Shown here: positions 60,657-64,000 of the stretch, piece by piece
Layout of the letters: every line of letters begins with the position of its first letter
Numbering within the stretch: position 1 is the stretch's first letter
Assembly (NCBI GenBank): GCA_038240605.1
Contig: JBBSDP010000001.1
Location: forward strand, 198,808 to 262,807
From: JBBSDP01 sp038240605
GTDB lineage: Bacteria > Planctomycetota > Phycisphaerae > Tepidisphaerales > Tepidisphaeraceae
DNA length: 64,000 bases
Direction: 5' to 3'
Position numbers and translations under genes: made by a program
The notes under the pieces: generated by a model
Database searches by the model: none
What the model was told of the DNA's origin: nothing
What the model saw: the letters and a program-made list of their open reading frames with translations, nothing else

Positions 60657-61822
60657 GAATTCCTGCCGCGCACCTCTACGCTCTCCCGATAAACCCTCTC
60701 TAATCCCTCCACCATCACCTTCGCGTCGAAGCGCTGGCGGGCGAACTCCCGGCCGACTTCGCCCATCCTCGTTCGCAGGAGCGGGTCGTCGGCGAGGCGC
60801 TCGATGGCGGCTGAGAGGCGCTCGCGGTTGAAGGGGGGAAGGACATACCCGCTCACCTGGTCCAGCACGCCCTCGGCCGCGCCGTCGATGTCGTAGGTGA
60901 CGACCGGCTTGCCCGCCAAAGCACCCTGCGGCAGGGCGCGGGCCAGTCCCTCCCGGCGCGAGGGGTGAACGAGGATGTCCATCGCGCCGCTCAGCTCGGG
61001 AATTCGCTCCGGCGGGACCAGCCCGGTCAGGATGAACCGATCGGCCAGTCCCAGTTCGGCGATTTGCCGTTCGAAGCGCGGGCGCAGCGTGCCGTCGCCG
61101 ATCCAGAGCCAGCGGAGGTGGGGGTAGCGGGCGCACAGGCGCGGCGCGATCTCCAACAGGTCATCGTGCCCCTTGAGGTCAAAGAGGCGCGCGATCGTCC
61201 CGACGACGACGTGATCGTCTGACAGGCCCAGCGCGTCGCGAACCTGTTTGCGCGGGACGGGCGGATCGAGGAATGGCGCCGTCTTCATGCCGCTGTAGAC
61301 CGTGACGTATTGCTCGGGCCGGCCGATCCGCGCCGCCAGCGACTGGTTTCGCATCGCGTCGGCGACGCAGACGATCCGCGTCGAGATCGGCGCCGTCCGG
61401 CGTTCCAGGAACTCGTAGAAGAAGTTCACCATTGCATGCGTAGAGGCCGTGAACGCCAGCCCATGGATGGTGTGAATGACCGCCGGCACGTCCGCCAGGT
61501 TCGCCGCCCACCGGCCGATGATGCCCGCCTTGCTGCTGTGGGTGTGGACGACGTCCGGCTTCAACTTGCGCAGCCGGCGCACCAGTGTGCTGTAGGTGCG
61601 CCAGTCGCGCCACGGCAGGATAGATCGCCGCATCGAGTCGAACACTTCCACGCGGTAGCCGTACCCATGCGCCCGCGCCATCAGCGAGCCTTCGGGCCCA
61701 GGCGATGGCCCGGTCATCAGCGTGACCTCATGCCCACGGTCGCGCTGCCCCTCGCAGGAAAGCAGCGTGTTCTCCTGCGCGCCGCCGACGATCAGGCGCG
61801 TGATGATATGGACGATTTTCAT
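60647..61822 (-). CDS. GT4 glycosyltransferase
   Basis: A 391-residue GT-B enzyme. The N-terminal domain starts IVHIITRLIVGGAQENTLL and has VVHTHSSKAGIIGRWAA. The C-terminal donor site has VVGTIARLFDLKGHDDLLEI, WIGDGTLRPRFERQIAELGL and SRREGLARALPQGALAGKPV (the E-x7-E-like motif, here with Gln at the second position), then VVTYDIDGAAEGV. It transfers a sugar from a nucleotide donor in capsule, exopolysaccharide or lipopolysaccharide synthesis. No polysaccharide cluster surrounds it. Confidence 0.92.
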   Translation of the reverse strand: MKIVHIITRLIVGGAQENTLLSCEGQRDRGHEVTLMTGPSPGPEGSLMARAHGYGYRVEVFDSMRRSILPWRDWRTYSTLVRRLRKLKPDVVHTHSSKAGIIGRWAANLADVPAVIHTIHGLAFTASTHAMVNFFYEFLERRTAPISTRIVCVADAMRNQSLAARIGRPEQYVTVYSGMKTAPFLDPPVPRKQVRDALGLSDDHVVVGTIARLFDLKGHDDLLEIAPRLCARYPHLRWLWIGDGTLRPRFERQIAELGLADRFILTGLVPPERIPELSGAMDILVHPSRREGLARALPQGALAGKPVVTYDIDGAAEGVLDQVSGYVLPPFNRERLSAAIERLADDPLLRTRMGEVGREFARQRFDAKVMVEGLERVYRESVEVRGRNSSS

Positions 61823-62276
61823 CGCGCGGCGAGTATACCCATGCGTTCAGTTGCCGAAACCAACCCAACTGCGACAAGCCAAACCGCGAAGCCACGATGC
61901 CGCGAAGCAATCTGATTTGATCTGCGGTGAATCTTCTTCGCGTTTGCCTTCGCGCCTTAGCGGCTTCGCGGTCGCTTTGAATGAATAGATCTGAGTTTCA
62001 TCCCCCAACGCGCAAACACCCCACAAAATCCATTGTGGGGTGTTGTGTTTGATCAAACCTCTCAAGAGAGGCTAGCTCACGCTTCCCGCCACATCCTGCT
62101 GTTTAGCCGGGCGGTTCCTTGGCATAAACATGCCGGCGGGATGGAAAAGGAGAAGGGGGGCGGTCCATTAAAACCACGGGTGGTAGGGATTCAATCGTGG
62201 AGGATCCCCCCATTCTTCGCCAACTTGCGGGTCTCATGCGCTACAGTTCGCATTCGTCGGCATACGCGAGTGCCGA
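61823..62276. other. 454-base gap with inverted repeats, no gene
   Basis: Contains an 11-bp inverted pair ACCGCGAAGCC (61883-61893) and GGCTTCGCGGT (61962-61972), a 12-bp perfect hairpin at 62015-62044, and the palindrome CCTCTCAAGAGAGG (62058-62071). The first 80 bases should hold the promoter of the GT4 gene. No credible reading frame was found. Confidence 0.65.
62015..62044. terminator. Perfect 12-bp hairpin, possible bidirectional terminator
   Basis: AACACCCCACAA and TTGTGGGGTGTT enclose a 6-base loop (AATCCA). There is no long T tract on either side (GTGTTTG on the plus side), so it may be a weak terminator of the WD40 transcript or simply a repeat. Confidence 0.4.
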
Positions 62277-63299
62277 TTAATGCTTAGGAGCCGTCCACAC
62301 ACAAATCGTCGTGCCGTCCAAGGCGCCGAGGATCAGCTTATCGTCGGGCGAGAAGGCTACGGTTGCCGTTTTTCCTGATTTCAAACCAGTCAGCGTCGCG
62401 ATTTGATGGCCGGTAGAGGCATCCCAGAGTTGCACCCGCGGCGGAGCGCCGGCCCCCGCATCGCCGGTGACCAGAGTCTTGCGGTCGTGGGAGAGAGCGC
62501 CGGCGGTGAAAGTATCGCCCGCAGAGGCCTTGAAAAAGTACTTGGGCTTGCCGGTCGCCACGTCAAACGCCGCGGCTCCGTCGGATTTGCCGTTGATCGG
62601 CGCCACGATGGTCTTGGCGTCGGCGAAACAGGCCCACTTATGGCTGGCGGCCGGTTTGGTGAAGTGGGTGACTTCCTTCCCCGACGTGGCATCCCAGACG
62701 TAAATGATGCCATCGAACGGACCATCACCTCCGCCGCTTGCGCAACCGAGAAGCTGGGTTCCATCGGGGGAGAAGGCAACACCCAGGTTAGTGCCTTGCT
62801 CAGCTTTCCAATCCGCGATCGACTTGCCGGCAGTCGGATCCCAGATCTGCACGTTCTTGCCAACGCTGGAGGCCAGTTTTTTGCCGTCCGCTGACCACGC
62901 CAGGCCCAGAGAATAGGGATATGCGTTGAGGGCAACTGTCTGCGAGCCTTTGCCCGTCGAAGGATCCAGCAGAGTCAATGTTTTGCCTTCTCCGCCGCCG
63001 GCGACCCACTTTTGATCCGGTGGCAGCATTAGCGACAGGACCGCGTCCTCAGTCTTGACCGTCGCTGTGTCCTTGCCCGAGGCCGTGTCCAGAATGTGAA
63101 TCGCATTTCTGTCCGCCGCCAGGATGGTGCGGCCCGCTGGTCCAAAGGTGACGGCTTTTGCGTCAGCAGTGAGTTCGATCGTCCGAGTCGGCTCAACGCT
63201 CACCGGAGCCGCGTCCCCACGAACTAACTGAGCGTTGAGGGAAACATAGAGCACGCTCGCACGCAGCAGCCGCAGAGGGATGTAAACAGATCGCATCAT
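62277..63299 (-). CDS. Exported WD40 beta-propeller protein
   Basis: About 340 residues with a signal-like N-terminus (YIPLRLLRASVLYVSLNAQL). Seven blades are recognisable by their last strands: IHILDTASGKD, LTLLDPSTGKG, VQIWDPTAGKS, IYVWDATSGKE, FDVATGKPKYF, VQLWDASTGHQ and ICVWTA. The protein is probably a single seven-bladed propeller used for protein contacts at the envelope. GGAGA precedes ATG 63299 (63296 is the next). An in-frame extension to 63386 is not supported. Confidence 0.88.
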   Translation of the reverse strand: MMRSVYIPLRLLRASVLYVSLNAQLVRGDAAPVSVEPTRTIELTADAKAVTFGPAGRTILAADRNAIHILDTASGKDTATVKTEDAVLSLMLPPDQKWVAGGGEGKTLTLLDPSTGKGSQTVALNAYPYSLGLAWSADGKKLASSVGKNVQIWDPTAGKSIADWKAEQGTNLGVAFSPDGTQLLGCASGGGDGPFDGIIYVWDATSGKEVTHFTKPAASHKWACFADAKTIVAPINGKSDGAAAFDVATGKPKYFFKASAGDTFTAGALSHDRKTLVTGDAGAGAPPRVQLWDASTGHQIATLTGLKSGKTATVAFSPDDKLILGALDGTTICVWTAPKH

Positions 63300-63556
63300 G
63301 GTCTCCAAATGAGATATGTTTGGCCTGAAGAATCGACGATTTTCCGTTCCCGCCGCGCGGAATTGCTTTACGTCGACATGGTGCAATCCCGACGCGCGCT
63401 AAGATAGAGCGCAGAGCGCGGGCGTGCAAGCCAGCGGCATGAGCGCCGCGAGAACGCAGAGATTGGACCGACAACGGATCGTGCTCGGAACGGACCATTC
63501 CGACAATGATGATTGCCGTCGGTCATGATCCAGATCCGACCACGACGCCCACTGTG

Positions 63557-63841
63557 CTATCTCTCGGATTTCGGTATTCGGATCCCCGCACCGCGATGAC
63601 GAAACACGATGAGAAGTCCCAGAAACGCACTCAATCCCATCAAGCTATTCGTGGCCACGAATATCCAGTTTCGCAAAAGGCAGCTATAGATCGTGAAACC
63701 AATAGACGCCGCAAGCTGCCCGATGAACAGCCACTTCGACACACCTGTGCTTGACCGCGATTCCCATTGTTTATGAATCTGTTTGGCGATGGTCGCGAGT
63801 AGAATAATGGAACTGACCCAGCCAATCAGCTCTGTCATCAT
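63557..63841 (-). CDS. SemiSWEET-like three-helix transporter
   Basis: A 94-residue membrane protein with three helices: about 4-20 (IGWVSSIILLATIAKQ), 37-55 (WLFIGQLAASIGFTIYSCLL) and 59-80 (WIFVATNSLMGLSAFLGLLI). The layout and the K-x-W-x-S-R-S-S-T-G-V-S-K-W loop match bacterial SemiSWEET/PQ-loop proteins, which dimerise to carry sugars. The usual PQ pair of helix 1 is KQ here, and Asn65 sits where the substrate-binding Asn is found in the third helix. ATG 63841 (AGGA upstream) is chosen over TTG 63859. The substrate is unproven. Confidence 0.78.
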   Translation of the reverse strand: MMTELIGWVSSIILLATIAKQIHKQWESRSSTGVSKWLFIGQLAASIGFTIYSCLLRNWIFVATNSLMGLSAFLGLLIVFRHRGAGIRIPKSER

Positions 63842-64000
63842 TTTTTCCTGTTCCGCCAATAAATTTGTGATTGTATTAGAACAGTTGTTTTTCAGTCAAA
63901 ACTGATTTTTAGCGTTTTGTAGAACGCGCACCACTATTAATCGTATCGATGGCAAACAAGAATCAGCAGCTTTCGCGGGGAGCCATTAAATATCGACCCG
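63842..64000. other. Right-edge non-coding sequence
   Basis: AT-richer than the rest. It has a short TCAGTcaaaACTGA stem followed by TTTTT on the plus strand (63890-63912), and the promoter region of the SemiSWEET-like gene. No frame could be supported; a gene may begin beyond the edge. Confidence 0.4.

Overview
The window is GC-rich bacterial DNA with mostly short intergenic gaps and about 42 protein genes. It most likely comes from the Planctomycetota, probably class Phycisphaerae (Tepidisphaerales-like). That assignment is inferred from gene content: a DUF1501 protein beside a PSCyt1/DUF1549/DUF1553 protein, a DUF1080 protein, a PEP-CTERM protein, prepilin-like proteins of the DUF1559/H-X9-DG kind, two secreted proteins with an N-terminal L-E-x-R-x-L-L motif, Tat-exported proteins, and many short dispersed intergenic repeats. 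No rRNA, tRNA or CRISPR array was seen.

Layout. 1-10 kb: Tat-exported protein (cut by the window edge), GT2-GtrA glycosyltransferase, DUF1080 protein, MGDG-synthase-like glycosyltransferase, DUF1501 + cytochrome-type PSCyt1 pair, PEP-CTERM protein. 10-21 kb: AraC regulator, frameshifted prepilin-like gene, overlapping thrC-dapB pair (aspartate-family amino acids), NUDIX-M50 protease pair, HEAT-repeat protein, KDPG aldolase, SDR, second prepilin-like gene. 21-24.7 kb: the accessory part of the window. It has a SIS-domain gene, a small unknown gene, a nucleotidyltransferase with a winged helix whose promoter carries two phased palindromes, a truncated HEPN remnant, a displaced 3' fragment of a SIS gene, a truncated Uma2 nuclease, and an intact MntA-HepT type VII toxin-antitoxin pair. 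24.7-37 kb: smc with a repeat inserted in its hinge, a FlgI-like lipoprotein, nrdR with a long tail, and two tandem giant secreted CARDB proteins. 37-50 kb: phosphomannomutase, HldD-like epimerase, gluzincin peptidase, small exported protein, and the alpha-2-macroglobulin / PBP1C pair (periplasmic defence and cell-wall repair). 50-64 kb: serine beta-lactamase-like hydrolase, YXWGXW lipoprotein, GMC oxidoreductase with its small Tat subunit, DsbA-like protein, a 1372-residue DUF4175-like protein with a huge Gln/Ala coiled coil, GT4 glycosyltransferase, WD40 protein and a SemiSWEET-like transporter.

The most notable signals are: (i) the 22.0-24.7 kb mini-island of MNT/HEPN modules bounded by a SIS gene and a diverged copy of its 3' part, with a promoter-operator whose two 15-bp palindromes are 21 bp apart; (ii) several families of short palindromic elements, one of them inserted in frame in the smc hinge and one with 12-bp perfect terminal inverted repeats between the alpha-2-macroglobulin and PBP1C genes; (iii) an orphan minus-strand terminator with upstream hairpins at 38.7-39.0 kb, which may mark an unannotated small RNA. 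Functions are assigned from motifs read by eye; no database search was run.
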